A DNA stretch of 17,169 nucleotides. It comes from Elusimicrobia bacterium RIFOXYB2_FULL_49_7. GTDB taxonomy: Bacteria; Fibrobacterota; OXYB2-FULL-49-7. Positions 7,354 through 15,155 of the stretch are shown one piece after another (position 1 is the stretch's first letter; every line of letters starts with the position of its first letter). The stretch is from assembly GCA_001800515.1 (NCBI GenBank), contig MGVN01000034.1:1-17169 (forward strand), given 5' to 3'. Below the pieces are notes generated by a model. It searched no databases, was not told the origin of the DNA, and saw nothing but the letters and a program-made list of their open reading frames with translations. The translations under genes were made by a program, and so were the position numbers.

Positions 7354-8763
7354 ATAGGCGTTAACCGCTTCTGCGGTTTTCCGGCCTTGATTGATGGCAT
7401 GAACCACAAGCGATGCCCCGCGAACACAATCGCCGGCTGAAAAGACCCCGCTACTGCTGGTCATCTGGTTGGCATCGGTTCGAATATTACCCCGTTCATC
7501 CAATCCTATCTTCATATCCTTCAACAGTTCATCGTTTCGGGGATGGATAAATCCGGTGGCCAAAAGCGCCAAATTCGCATCCAAGATAAATCCGGTATTA
7601 GGAATCTCCTTTGGAACTTTGCGCCCGTTCTCTTCCACCCACTCCAACTTGGCACAATGAATCCGTTCCACCTTATTCTGATGGCCTTCAAAGGATTTTA
7701 CCTGAATGGACCAGAGCCGCTCGCACCCCTCTTCATGAGAGGAGCCGCTGCGCAAAATAGTTGGCCAAGTGGGCCAGGGGTTGGCCGGATCGCGGGTAGC
7801 CGGTGGTTTTGGCAATACTTCAAGCTGGATAATGTCGGTTGCACCCTGGCGCCGGCAGGTGCCCACACAATCTGCACCCGTATCTCCACCGCCAATAACC
7901 ACCACCTTCTTCCCTTTAGCGGAAAGCGTCTCTTCCCTATCCGCACTTTCCCCGCTTAATAAACGGTTTTGCAGAGAGAGAAAATCAAGGGCAAAATGGA
8001 TGCCCTTTAAAGTGCGTCCCTCTATCTGAATATCACGCGGAACGCGTGATCCTGTGGCAATGACCACAGCATCAAACGTCTTTTGTATATATTTTACGGA
8101 TAAATCACGGCCTGCACAGACCTCGTTCTCAAAGACAACCCCTTCCTTTTCCATCTGTTCCAACCGGCGGTCGATAATCCATTTTTCCAGCTTAAAATCC
8201 GGAATACCATATCGGAGCAAACCGCCCGGTTTTTTAGTCTCTTCAAAAACCACCACCCGATGACCCATACGGGCCAACTGTTGGGCACATGCCAATCCTG
8301 CAGGACCGGAACCGATGACCGCCACGCTCTTGTTGCTCTTCACTTCAGCCGGTTGCGGCAATACCCATCCTTCCCGAAAACCTCGTTCAACCAAGTGAAG
8401 TTCTATCATCCGGATGGAAACGGATTTGAAGCCCACAGCCAGCGTACACGCCTCTTCGCACAACGCAGGACAGATGCGGCCCGTGATTTCCGGAAAGTTG
8501 TTGGTGAGATGAATAAGATCCAGCGCCTTGCGCCACTGTTTCTTGAAGAGCAACGTATTCATATCCGGTATCCGATTATGGACCGGACAGCCATAGGCAT
8601 GGCAAAAAGGAATACCGCAATCCATGCAGCGCGCCGCCTGATTCTGGATGAGTCCGTTATTCAGTAATTCTTCAATTTCGCGAAAATCGGTCACCCGCTC
8701 GGCCACAGGTCGTTTATGAGGATAGGCCCGCTCGATTTCCAGAAAGCCGGTCGGCTTAGCCAC
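7345..8763 (-). CDS. gltD: Glutamate synthase (NADPH) small subunit
   Basis: FAD/NADPH subunit of GOGAT, which passes electrons from NADPH to the large subunit. I place the start at the GTG on 8761-8763 (472 aa). It gives the family N-terminus, Met-AKPTGFLEIER, and follows a GGAGGAGG site by six bases. The ATG at 8796 would add 11 atypical residues. The N-terminal cysteine region is CMDC (46-49), then FCH, GCPVHN and CPALCEEACTL (98-108), the iron-sulfur ligand set of the family. GSGPAGL (151-157) binds FAD and GGGDTGADC (291-299) binds NADPH; a final GDCVRGASLVVHAI motif closes the FAD site. It overlaps the gltB stop by 8 bp and converges on the third ligase with a 9-bp overlap. There is no space for a conventional terminator between the two convergent genes. 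Confidence 0.95.
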   Translation of the reverse strand: MAKPTGFLEIERAYPHKRPVAERVTDFREIEELLNNGLIQNQAARCMDCGIPFCHAYGCPVHNRIPDMNTLLFKKQWRKALDLIHLTNNFPEITGRICPALCEEACTLAVGFKSVSIRMIELHLVERGFREGWVLPQPAEVKSNKSVAVIGSGPAGLACAQQLARMGHRVVVFEETKKPGGLLRYGIPDFKLEKWIIDRRLEQMEKEGVVFENEVCAGRDLSVKYIQKTFDAVVIATGSRVPRDIQIEGRTLKGIHFALDFLSLQNRLLSGESADREETLSAKGKKVVVIGGGDTGADCVGTCRRQGATDIIQLEVLPKPPATRDPANPWPTWPTILRSGSSHEEGCERLWSIQVKSFEGHQNKVERIHCAKLEWVEENGRKVPKEIPNTGFILDANLALLATGFIHPRNDELLKDMKIGLDERGNIRTDANQMTSSSGVFSAGDCVRGASLVVHAINQGRKTAEAVNAYLI

Positions 8764-11700
8764 GATATACCTCCTCCGTTGCGGAAACCGTATCATTGTC
8801 GCGGTGAACGGATTGTGCCTGCCGCTCCAATGATTTTCGGTAGTCCACAGGCATTACCTTGACAAAAAGAGGTAAATGCGATTCCCAGTTATCAAGGAGC
8901 ATCCGGGCACGGCGACTACCGGTCGCCCGTTCGTAATCTTCAATGAGGTTGCGAAGGATCTTCTTATCCGACTCCAGCCAGACGGTCTCCACATCCACCA
9001 TATCCAGATTGCATCGTGTATCAAACAATTGTGTTTCATCATAAACATAAGCCGTACCGCCGCTCATGCCCGCGGCAAAATTGTTACCTGTCCCGCCCAA
9101 TACTACGACCGTGCCACCGGTCATATATTCACAACAATGGTCCCCCGCGCCTTCGACCACTGCAATAGCACCCGAATTACGCACGGCAAAGCGTTCACCC
9201 ACAATGCCGTGAAGATAAGCCCGGCCGCCCGTGGCCCCATAAAGACAGGTGTTGCCGCCGATAACATTCTCATGGGAACGAAGGTTGGCGCCCACCGGCA
9301 GCGTCACGACGATACGCCCGCCGGACATGCCTTTTCCGATGTAATCATTCGCTTCCCCTTGGACATGAAGGGTGACGCCCGGGGCTAAAAAAGCGCCCAA
9401 ACTCTGCCCGGCCGCACCGGTCAGATGAACATGCAGGGTATCCTCGGGCAATCCTTCTCGGCCGAACCGGCGAACGATTTCACCTGACAAAAGGGCGCCA
9501 ACCGAACGAGCCGTATTACGAACCGGCAATTCAACCCGGCTTGGTTTACCCTTTTCAAAAGTCTCCGGCGCTAAACGCATGATCTCATAATCCAGCGATT
9601 TCTCCAATTCATGTTCCTGACTCGACATACAGCAACGATGAGAGGCGGTATCGGCAAAATCGGTCAGAAGCGCTTTCAGGTTGAGTGTCCTGGCTTTGGG
9701 TTGAAGAAGATCGGTCTCCGGTTCCAAGCGATCCATACGCCCCACCATCTCCGACACGGTCTTAAATCCAAGGGCCGCCATTTGTTCACGGAAATCTTCC
9801 GCAATAAAACGGAGAAAACGGGCCGCATGTTCCGGTTTGCCTTTGAACCGTTCGCGCAGTTTGGGATCCTGAGTGGCCACCCCCATGGCACAAGTATTAA
9901 GATGACATTTGCGTAATAGGGTGCAACCGAGTGTCACCAGCAGGACCGTACCAAAACCGAATTCCTCAGCACCCAGTAATGCGGCAATGGCCAAATCGCG
10001 GCCGGTACGAAGCTGACCGTCCACCTGAACCCGGATGCGATCGCGCAACTTGTTCAGGGTCAGGGTCTGATGGGTTTCCGCTAATCCGAGTTCCCAGGGA
10101 AGACCCGCATGTTTGATGGAGGTAAGCGGTGAAGCGCCGGTTCCCCCGTCCCCGCCGGAAATCAGAACCAAATCCGCCTTGGCTTTGGCCACACCGGCAG
10201 CGACGGTCCCTACCCCGACTTCAGAGACCAGCTTGACAGATATCATGGCCTTTGGATTGACACATTTGAGGTCATGGATGAGCTGGGCGATATCCTCAAT
10301 AGAATAAATATCATGATGAGGCGGCGGCGAGATAAGCGTCACTCCGGGTGTGGTAAAGCGGACACGGGCAATGTCTTCTGTCACCTTATGCCCAGGTAAT
10401 TGACCGCCTTCACCTGGCTTGGCACCCTGGGCGATTTTAATCTGAAGTTCATCTGCATTCACCAAATATTCGGTTGAAACGCCAAAACGCCCTGAAGCCA
10501 CCTGTTTGACCCGGCTGCATCGGTTGACCCCATTGTCATCGGGCTTGAACCGGGCCGGGTCTTCGCCGCCTTCACCGGAATTACTCCGTCCACCGCATTC
10601 ATTCATCGCTTGTGCAATGGTCTCATGCGCCTCCTTGCTTAATGAGCCGAAGGACATGGCAGAGGCAACGAAACGACGGATGATTTGTTCCGCGGGTTCA
10701 ACTTCGGATAAGGGAACCGGTTGACACGCTTTAAATTTCAACAGACTGCGCAACGTGACCCGAGCCAGAGATTGTTCATTGATGGCTTTGGCATACTCCG
10801 CAAACGCCTTGGAATCATTGTTTCGTACCGCCTGCTGAAGCTTGAAGATGGCTTCCGGGGTCCAGAGATGTTTTTCGCCCCCTGCACGCACACTGTAAAC
10901 ACCGTCAAAAGATAACGCTTCGGGCTTGCCGGAAAGCGGAAAGGCGCGACGATGGCGAAGATTCGCATCCTGGGCAATTTCGGCCAAACCGATGCCTCCG
11001 ATACGGGATGGGGTATCGGTAAAATATTTATTAATCATGTCCGGTCCGATGCCCACAGCCTCGAAAATCTGAGCACCGCAATAACTGCGCAGCGTTGAAA
11101 TTCCCATCCGGCTGAATGTTTTGAGCAATCCCTTCTTCACTGCGGTTACATAAAGATCCATGGCCTCTTCCGCATTATCCGGTCCTTGGATTTCACCGGT
11201 TGCCATGAGATGTGAAATGGTGGAAAATGCAACATAAGGACAGACCGCATTGGCACCGTAACCGAAGAGCAAAGCAAAATGCATAATCTCCCGCGCCTCA
11301 CCGGTCTCCAGTACAATGGCCGCCTCGGTACGCAATCCTTTGCGGATAAGATGATGGTGCAACCCGGCGCAGGCCAGAAGCGAGGGAATGGGAATCTTGT
11401 TGGAATCCATGGCTCGATCCGATAAAATCAGCATGGTAACACCGCCGCGAATCTGCTTTTCCGCTTCAGTAAAAAGATCCTCCAGCGCAGACTGGAGAAC
11501 CGCATCATCGCCGTTCTTCGGGAAAAGGATGTCCAAAGTAGCTGACTTGACTTCAGGATAAACCGAGTTGCGCACCCGAACCAAATCATCGGGCATGAGA
11601 ATAGGATGGGGCAGCTTGAGACGACGGACATGATCCGGCGTTTCGGTCAGCAAGTTCCTCTCACGGCCTACAAAACTCATGAGCGACATGACCAACTCTT

Positions 11701-13318
11701 CCCGAAAGGGATCAATGGGCGGATTGGTCACCTGAGCAAAAAGCTGCTTAAAATAGACAAAAAGCATTTTAGGCCGGTTGCTTAGAACCGCCAGCGGTGC
11801 ATCATCACCCATGGAACCCACCGCCTCCTGACCGTGCGACGCCATGGGCAGAAGCACGGTATTTAATTCATCTTCCGTATACCCGAAAACCAGTTGTTTC
11901 TCAAGAAGCGCTTCCGGATCGTCCATTTCAATACTCGAAGGGGTAAAAAGACCGCGCAATTCAATCCGGTTATCCTTAACCCAATGGCGATAGGGTTTCT
12001 GCCGGCAAATCTTAGCCTTAATCTCATTGTCCGGCACAATACGTTTCTGCTCCAGATCCACCACAAACATCCTGCCCGGTGAAAGACGACCGCGCCGGAG
12101 GATACGATCCGCCGGAATATCCAATACGCCGCTTTCCGAGGCCAGGACAACCAAATCGTCCTTGGTAACGGTGTAGCGACTCGGGCGGAGTCCGTTTCTA
12201 TCCAACATGGCGCCCACATAGCGACCATCGGAAAAGGCCATGGCAGCCGGTCCATCCCACGGTTCCATGATGGCCGCATGATATTCGTAAAAAGCACGTT
12301 TATCCTCGCTCATATGGAACTTAGTACCCCATGCTTCGGGAATCATCATCATCATGGCATGCGGTAAAGAGCGGCCGGATAGGGTAAGCAGTTCCAATAC
12401 ATTATCAAAGATCGCCGAATCCGATCCCTCTTCCTGAATAATGGGTCGAATGCGTTCAAGGTCCGGGCCAAAGAGATCCGATGCCATGATCGCATCCCGC
12501 GCCTTCATACGGTTGATATTGCCGCGTAAGGTATTGATTTCACCATTATGCGCCACAAAACGGAAGGGCTGCGCCAAGCTCCAGGTGGGGAAGGTGTTGG
12601 TACTATAGCGCTGGTGCACAATGGCATAAGCACTCTGAAATGCGGACTCCTTGAGATCCGTGAAAAAAAGCGGGAGCTGCGTTGCGGTCAAAAGTCCCTT
12701 ATAAACAATGGTATGGCCTGAAAAGCTACAGCAATAAAACTGCCTTAGCGCCGGATTATCGGAATCCTGAATGGCCTTTTCTGTCAATCGGCGCAGCACA
12801 TAGAGCTTCCGTTCGAGAGTCGCACCATGGGTATCCGGAATAGAAACGAACAATTGTCGAACCCGGGGAGCAGAAGTGCGGGCCGTTTCACCGAGTACCG
12901 TCTCATTGATGGGAACAGACCGCCAACCGACCACTTCTGCGCCTTCGGCTCGTACCTGCTGTTCAATCAAACGGATGCATTCAGCAGAAGCCTCGGCTTC
13001 TTTGGGCAAAAAGAACATGCCTACCGCATAGTCACCGGCGCGGGGAAGTTTGAATCCTTCGCGGGCGCACGCTTCCCGAAAGAAACGGTCGGGTATCTGG
13101 ATGCGGATACCGGCTCCATCGCCCGTTGATTTATCGCCGCCCAATGCCCCGCGGTGTTCCAGATTGATAAGCACCTGGACACCCATGTTCACCACCTCAT
13201 GCGACGGCTCGGCGGATAATTTGACCACAAATCCGACCCCGCAGGAATCCTTCTCAAAAGCCGGGTCATAGAAGCCTCTGGCGTTTGGCAAACCTTCGGA
13301 TATTTTATTGTTTTTCAT
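8756..13318 (-). CDS. gltB: Glutamate synthase (NADPH) large subunit
   Basis: Transfers the amide of glutamine to 2-oxoglutarate, giving two glutamates. I start at the ATG on 13316-13318 (1520 aa). A TTG at 13345 would add nine residues, and neither start has a clear Shine-Dalgarno. Residues 2-25 look like the short propeptide normally removed to expose the nucleophile Cys26 (CGVGF) of the class II glutamine amidotransferase domain. The central domain and FMN-binding synthase domain follow, with GEGGEDPARF and SGGDGGTGASP (about 1050-1062). The 3Fe-4S ligands are Cys1132, Cys1138 and Cys1143, with the 6/5 spacing seen in bacterial GOGAT. A C-terminal GxGxG beta-helix domain (about 1270-1480) shows GMSGG and GGNTCLYGATGG repeats. 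The gene is complete with no sign of decay. It is coupled to gltD and would supply glutamate for aryl-pyruvate transamination. Confidence 0.97.
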   Translation of the reverse strand: MKNNKISEGLPNARGFYDPAFEKDSCGVGFVVKLSAEPSHEVVNMGVQVLINLEHRGALGGDKSTGDGAGIRIQIPDRFFREACAREGFKLPRAGDYAVGMFFLPKEAEASAECIRLIEQQVRAEGAEVVGWRSVPINETVLGETARTSAPRVRQLFVSIPDTHGATLERKLYVLRRLTEKAIQDSDNPALRQFYCCSFSGHTIVYKGLLTATQLPLFFTDLKESAFQSAYAIVHQRYSTNTFPTWSLAQPFRFVAHNGEINTLRGNINRMKARDAIMASDLFGPDLERIRPIIQEEGSDSAIFDNVLELLTLSGRSLPHAMMMMIPEAWGTKFHMSEDKRAFYEYHAAIMEPWDGPAAMAFSDGRYVGAMLDRNGLRPSRYTVTKDDLVVLASESGVLDIPADRILRRGRLSPGRMFVVDLEQKRIVPDNEIKAKICRQKPYRHWVKDNRIELRGLFTPSSIEMDDPEALLEKQLVFGYTEDELNTVLLPMASHGQEAVGSMGDDAPLAVLSNRPKMLFVYFKQLFAQVTNPPIDPFREELVMSLMSFVGRERNLLTETPDHVRRLKLPHPILMPDDLVRVRNSVYPEVKSATLDILFPKNGDDAVLQSALEDLFTEAEKQIRGGVTMLILSDRAMDSNKIPIPSLLACAGLHHHLIRKGLRTEAAIVLETGEAREIMHFALLFGYGANAVCPYVAFSTISHLMATGEIQGPDNAEEAMDLYVTAVKKGLLKTFSRMGISTLRSYCGAQIFEAVGIGPDMINKYFTDTPSRIGGIGLAEIAQDANLRHRRAFPLSGKPEALSFDGVYSVRAGGEKHLWTPEAIFKLQQAVRNNDSKAFAEYAKAINEQSLARVTLRSLLKFKACQPVPLSEVEPAEQIIRRFVASAMSFGSLSKEAHETIAQAMNECGGRSNSGEGGEDPARFKPDDNGVNRCSRVKQVASGRFGVSTEYLVNADELQIKIAQGAKPGEGGQLPGHKVTEDIARVRFTTPGVTLISPPPHHDIYSIEDIAQLIHDLKCVNPKAMISVKLVSEVGVGTVAAGVAKAKADLVLISGGDGGTGASPLTSIKHAGLPWELGLAETHQTLTLNKLRDRIRVQVDGQLRTGRDLAIAALLGAEEFGFGTVLLVTLGCTLLRKCHLNTCAMGVATQDPKLRERFKGKPEHAARFLRFIAEDFREQMAALGFKTVSEMVGRMDRLEPETDLLQPKARTLNLKALLTDFADTASHRCCMSSQEHELEKSLDYEIMRLAPETFEKGKPSRVELPVRNTARSVGALLSGEIVRRFGREGLPEDTLHVHLTGAAGQSLGAFLAPGVTLHVQGEANDYIGKGMSGGRIVVTLPVGANLRSHENVIGGNTCLYGATGGRAYLHGIVGERFAVRNSGAIAVVEGAGDHCCEYMTGGTVVVLGGTGNNFAAGMSGGTAYVYDETQLFDTRCNLDMVDVETVWLESDKKILRNLIEDYERATGSRRARMLLDNWESHLPLFVKVMPVDYRKSLERQAQSVHRDNDTVSATEEVYRG
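8770..8777 (-). promoter_or_regulatory. gltD: Strong Shine-Dalgarno that fixes the gltD GTG start
   Basis: The minus strand reads GGAGGAGG, six bases before GTG at 8763, and lies inside the last codons of gltB. It decides between the GTG start and the ATG at 8796, because the ATG lies upstream of this site. Confidence 0.75.
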
Positions 13319-13404
13319 TGTGGAAAAAGATAATTGATGACTCAAAGAGAAATAAAGAAAATGTCGGTATCCGGGATAATCAGACTCATTGATCCCCAGT
13401 TCCT

Positions 13405-13424
13405 AAAAAAGACCGCAGCGGCCT
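13405..13424 (-). terminator. Possible rho-independent terminator upstream of gltB
   Basis: On the minus strand GGCCG-CTG-CGGTC folds into a 5-bp stem with one G-U pair, extended by an A-U pair, and is followed directly by six T. The G-U pair works only on the minus strand, which is the direction that would stop read-through from the accessory genes into gltB. The stem is short and the loop tight, so it may be weak or fortuitous. Confidence 0.35.
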
Positions 13425-13502
13425 GAAGTTGCCCTGTTCGACGTGTTTACTCGGCCGCCAGAAGTAGCCTCCAGACAGCTCCTCCATTCATGCTGAAGAG
13501 CT

Positions 13503-13619
13503 ATTCCCCGAAATCCATCATTTTGACTTTTTGGGGCTAATGATATTTCGCCGTGCCAGCTCGGATATCGCCATGCAGGCTCAGCAAGAATAAAGCATTT
13601 CAGTCGGATTTCGGGGAAT
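13503..13619. repeat. 117-bp segment bounded by perfect 14-bp inverted repeats (MITE-like)
   Basis: The left arm ATTCCCCGAAATCC (13503-13516) and right arm GGATTTCGGGGAAT (13606-13619) are exact reverse complements separated by 89 bp. The bases just outside both arms do not pair, so the arms are sharply bounded. I see no clear target-site duplication. The size and layout fit a miniature inverted-repeat element or a large foldback structure. No transposase frame is inside. Confidence 0.45.
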
Positions 13620-13639
13620 TCCAGCAATCGGGCGTGCCA

Positions 13640-13785
13640 TGCAAGCCGCCAGGGATGGGAGGCCGACGAGGATGAAGGAGGCCATAGGCGCGGCAGGGCA
13701 AGGACCCTGCGGCGGTATCGCGCTTTCCCCCTTAAGAGCCCCGAAAGCCGGACGCCAGGGGACGCAGAGCGCGTCAGCGCCTATT
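13640..13785. other. G+C-rich block with serial hairpins, possible structured RNA or repeat remnant
   Basis: Several short hairpins follow one another. One is GCC-CCA with a GGGA loop closed by TGG and GGC (13645-13663, with bulges). Others are GCAGGG-CAAGGA-CCCTGC (13693-13710) and GACGC-AGAGC-GCGTC (13761-13775). ATAGGCGC (13684-13691) pairs with GCGCCTAT (13777-13784) and would enclose the last two. The base composition is clearly richer in G+C than the neighbouring accessory gene. I do not recognise an RNA family and cannot assign a strand. Confidence 0.3.
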
Positions 13786-13896
13786 TTGCGGCCATGCGGA
13801 CGGAACTACTGATTATTGCGCAACAAAGGGGGTGCTGCCGGGTCCGGGGCGGCAAGGGGGAATCCGAATTATTTCAGGCTGGCGAGGGACGAACGG

Positions 13897-14658
13897 TCAG
13901 TCAACCTCATGGACTTGCGCTTCTTTTATCGTCTTTAGTGCCTCAAGAAGCAAATCCGTCTGACTCTTTTCATATTTATTTATTATGTACCCTTTTTTCC
14001 TTTCAACCAAGACAGATGGGATAGTATATGGATACGCAACCGAAAACTCGTTTTTCTCTATATCTCCAATCCATTTCCTGAAAGCCTTTATTGCTTTCTC
14101 GTTTTTCTCGATCCTGCCAACGAATTCATTTCCTTCAATTAGTAGCAAATTAAAATATTGCCTTGAGACTTCCTCAAGATTCGTTTTCGGCTCATTGTAT
14201 TTTTCAATAAATTCAGCATACTGCTCTTTCTTAAGAAATTTACGATCTACCGTATCAACACGGTTTTCCTGAAGGAAGGCAATCGTTTTGGGACAAGACT
14301 GCATTAAATCTTTGCGTTCCGATACCATGCTGTAAAAGAAAGAAATTTCTCTGTCTACAATTTTATAAGCGTTCTTGCCAGGATATATCTTAAAAAAATC
14401 AATAATTTTGTCCTGCCAGGTTTTCCGTAGGGAAGAATCCTTCTCCAACACTGGCACTAATTCATCTAAAGAGAAAGCTAAATCGACAAAAGATAACACC
14501 TTTAGGTCTTTCTGAAGCTTGGCAAGCACTTCATTTTCTTTTTTCACGCTTGCAATGCTCGCAGCCTCACCAGTATTCTCGGAAAAGGCCGTGGCAAAGC
14601 ACCCATACAAGACAATAGCAATAAAAACTGCCAATTTTATAGATAAATTTGAATTCAT
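13897..14658 (-). CDS. Exported protein of unknown function, A+T-rich gene
   Basis: 253 aa, family not recognised. Residues 1-26 form a signal peptide: a short N-terminus with Lys8, then a hydrophobic stretch LAVFIAIVLYGCFATAFS. Cleavage could follow the AFS at 24-26. Alternatively Cys20 (LYGC) could act as a poor lipobox cysteine. The mature part is Lys/Glu-rich and looks mostly alpha-helical, with no further membrane segment and one other Cys (in MQSCPKT). The start is supported by an AGAGGA site four bases before the ATG. It begins only eight bases after the stop of the truncated DUF5675-like gene, so the two are probably co-transcribed. The gene is much richer in A+T than the core operons, which suggests transfer. 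A role as an inhibitor or immunity-type partner is conceivable from position, but there is no sequence evidence for it. Confidence 0.7.
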   Translation of the reverse strand: MNSNLSIKLAVFIAIVLYGCFATAFSENTGEAASIASVKKENEVLAKLQKDLKVLSFVDLAFSLDELVPVLEKDSSLRKTWQDKIIDFFKIYPGKNAYKIVDREISFFYSMVSERKDLMQSCPKTIAFLQENRVDTVDRKFLKKEQYAEFIEKYNEPKTNLEEVSRQYFNLLLIEGNEFVGRIEKNEKAIKAFRKWIGDIEKNEFSVAYPYTIPSVLVERKKGYIINKYEKSQTDLLLEALKTIKEAQVHEVD

Positions 14659-14666
14659 TCTGTCCT

Positions 14667-15119
14667 CTAAAAATGATTCGGGTAATTTCCAGGATGAATG
14701 AGAATTCCTTTATATCCCAGAACATTTTCCAGCCCCATTACCCCTTGCCATTTTGGTCCGGAATGCGGGCCGACATTATAAGTTCCTGCTGGAATTCGTG
14801 AATCAGCCGGCGGTTCAAGAAAGTAACCGCTTACTTTTCCACGATCAATTGAAAAAGTACTTGTTGTTGATTTATCTGTTTCCCATGTTCTTTGCATCTC
14901 GATAGTAGCTGTTTCCCTACTTGGGGGTTTAGCAAAATCTGACACGATTTCATAAGCATACCCGTTGCAACCCGTTGAGGTTCCACAGGTAAAGTGCATG
15001 GTCTCTGGTATGTTTTCGAGCGTTGTCAACGTTAACCCCTGACGCGAGTTTTTTGCCCCTCGACCGCCAAGGCAGGCGGCTACGGCAGCTAAATGAAAAA
15101 TAGGTTTCAGTCGCTCCAC
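14667..15119 (-). CDS. DUF5675-like protein, C-terminally truncated, possibly a pseudogene
   Basis: The second half resembles the DUF5675 family found in phage-like and mobile regions. It shows MQRTWETDKSTTSTFSID, then IPAGTYNVGPHSGPKW, LENVLGYKGILIHPGN. In intact members the HPGN motif is followed by a segment with a conserved Thr-x-Gly-Cys. Here a stop occurs five residues after HPGN, and the other frames do not restore it, so the domain is cut. The first 74 residues match nothing I recognise. The GTG at 15119 has no Shine-Dalgarno, and internal ATG codons at 14999 or 14897 are alternatives; the latter would give a 76-aa protein beginning at the domain. It lies between the recombinase gene and the exported-protein gene on the same strand. 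Function is unknown. Confidence 0.5.
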   Translation of the reverse strand: MERLKPIFHLAAVAACLGGRGAKNSRQGLTLTTLENIPETMHFTCGTSTGCNGYAYEIVSDFAKPPSRETATIEMQRTWETDKSTTSTFSIDRGKVSGYFLEPPADSRIPAGTYNVGPHSGPKWQGVMGLENVLGYKGILIHPGNYPNHF

Positions 15120-15155
15120 AGGTGAAGCGTTTTGTTTGTCACTGTCAAGCTGGTT

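Larger units (their letters stand above)
13319..13896. other. Gene-poor spacer between gltB and the accessory genes
   Basis: About 580 bp with no convincing protein gene. From the gltB side it holds an A+T-rich leader (13319-13375) in which I found no good -35/-10 pair, a possible terminator (13405-13424), and a segment bounded by 14-bp inverted repeats (13503-13619). Next comes a G+C-rich block with several small hairpins (about 13640-13785), then a TTGCGCAA palindrome (13816-13823). Short open frames here lack recognisable domains and run through the hairpins, so I do not call them genes. Base composition changes abruptly at about 13890, where the A+T-rich gene begins. It may mark the junction between chromosome and inserted DNA. 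Confidence 0.6.

Noticed and set aside
13319..13345. TTG start at 13345 for gltB
   Set aside because: It adds nine residues without a Shine-Dalgarno; the ATG at 13318 gives a normal short propeptide before the catalytic Cys. Not excluded.
13403..13627. 74-codon minus-strand frame in the spacer
   Set aside because: It spans the 14-bp inverted repeats and the candidate terminator and has no domain; more likely a chance frame in a repeat.
13794..14024. 76-codon plus-strand frame
   Set aside because: It crosses from the G+C-rich spacer into the A+T-rich gene on the other strand, with no domain or ribosome site.
15021..15079. CGTTG-T-CAACG and CCGCC-AAGGCA-GGCGG small palindromes
   Set aside because: Short stems without a T run or repetition; not enough to call a terminator or recombination site.
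13346..15130. Integron with attC sites and gene cassettes
   Set aside because: No GTTRRRY/RYYYAAC core pairs with the right layout were seen, and the recombinase lacks the integron-integrase insert.
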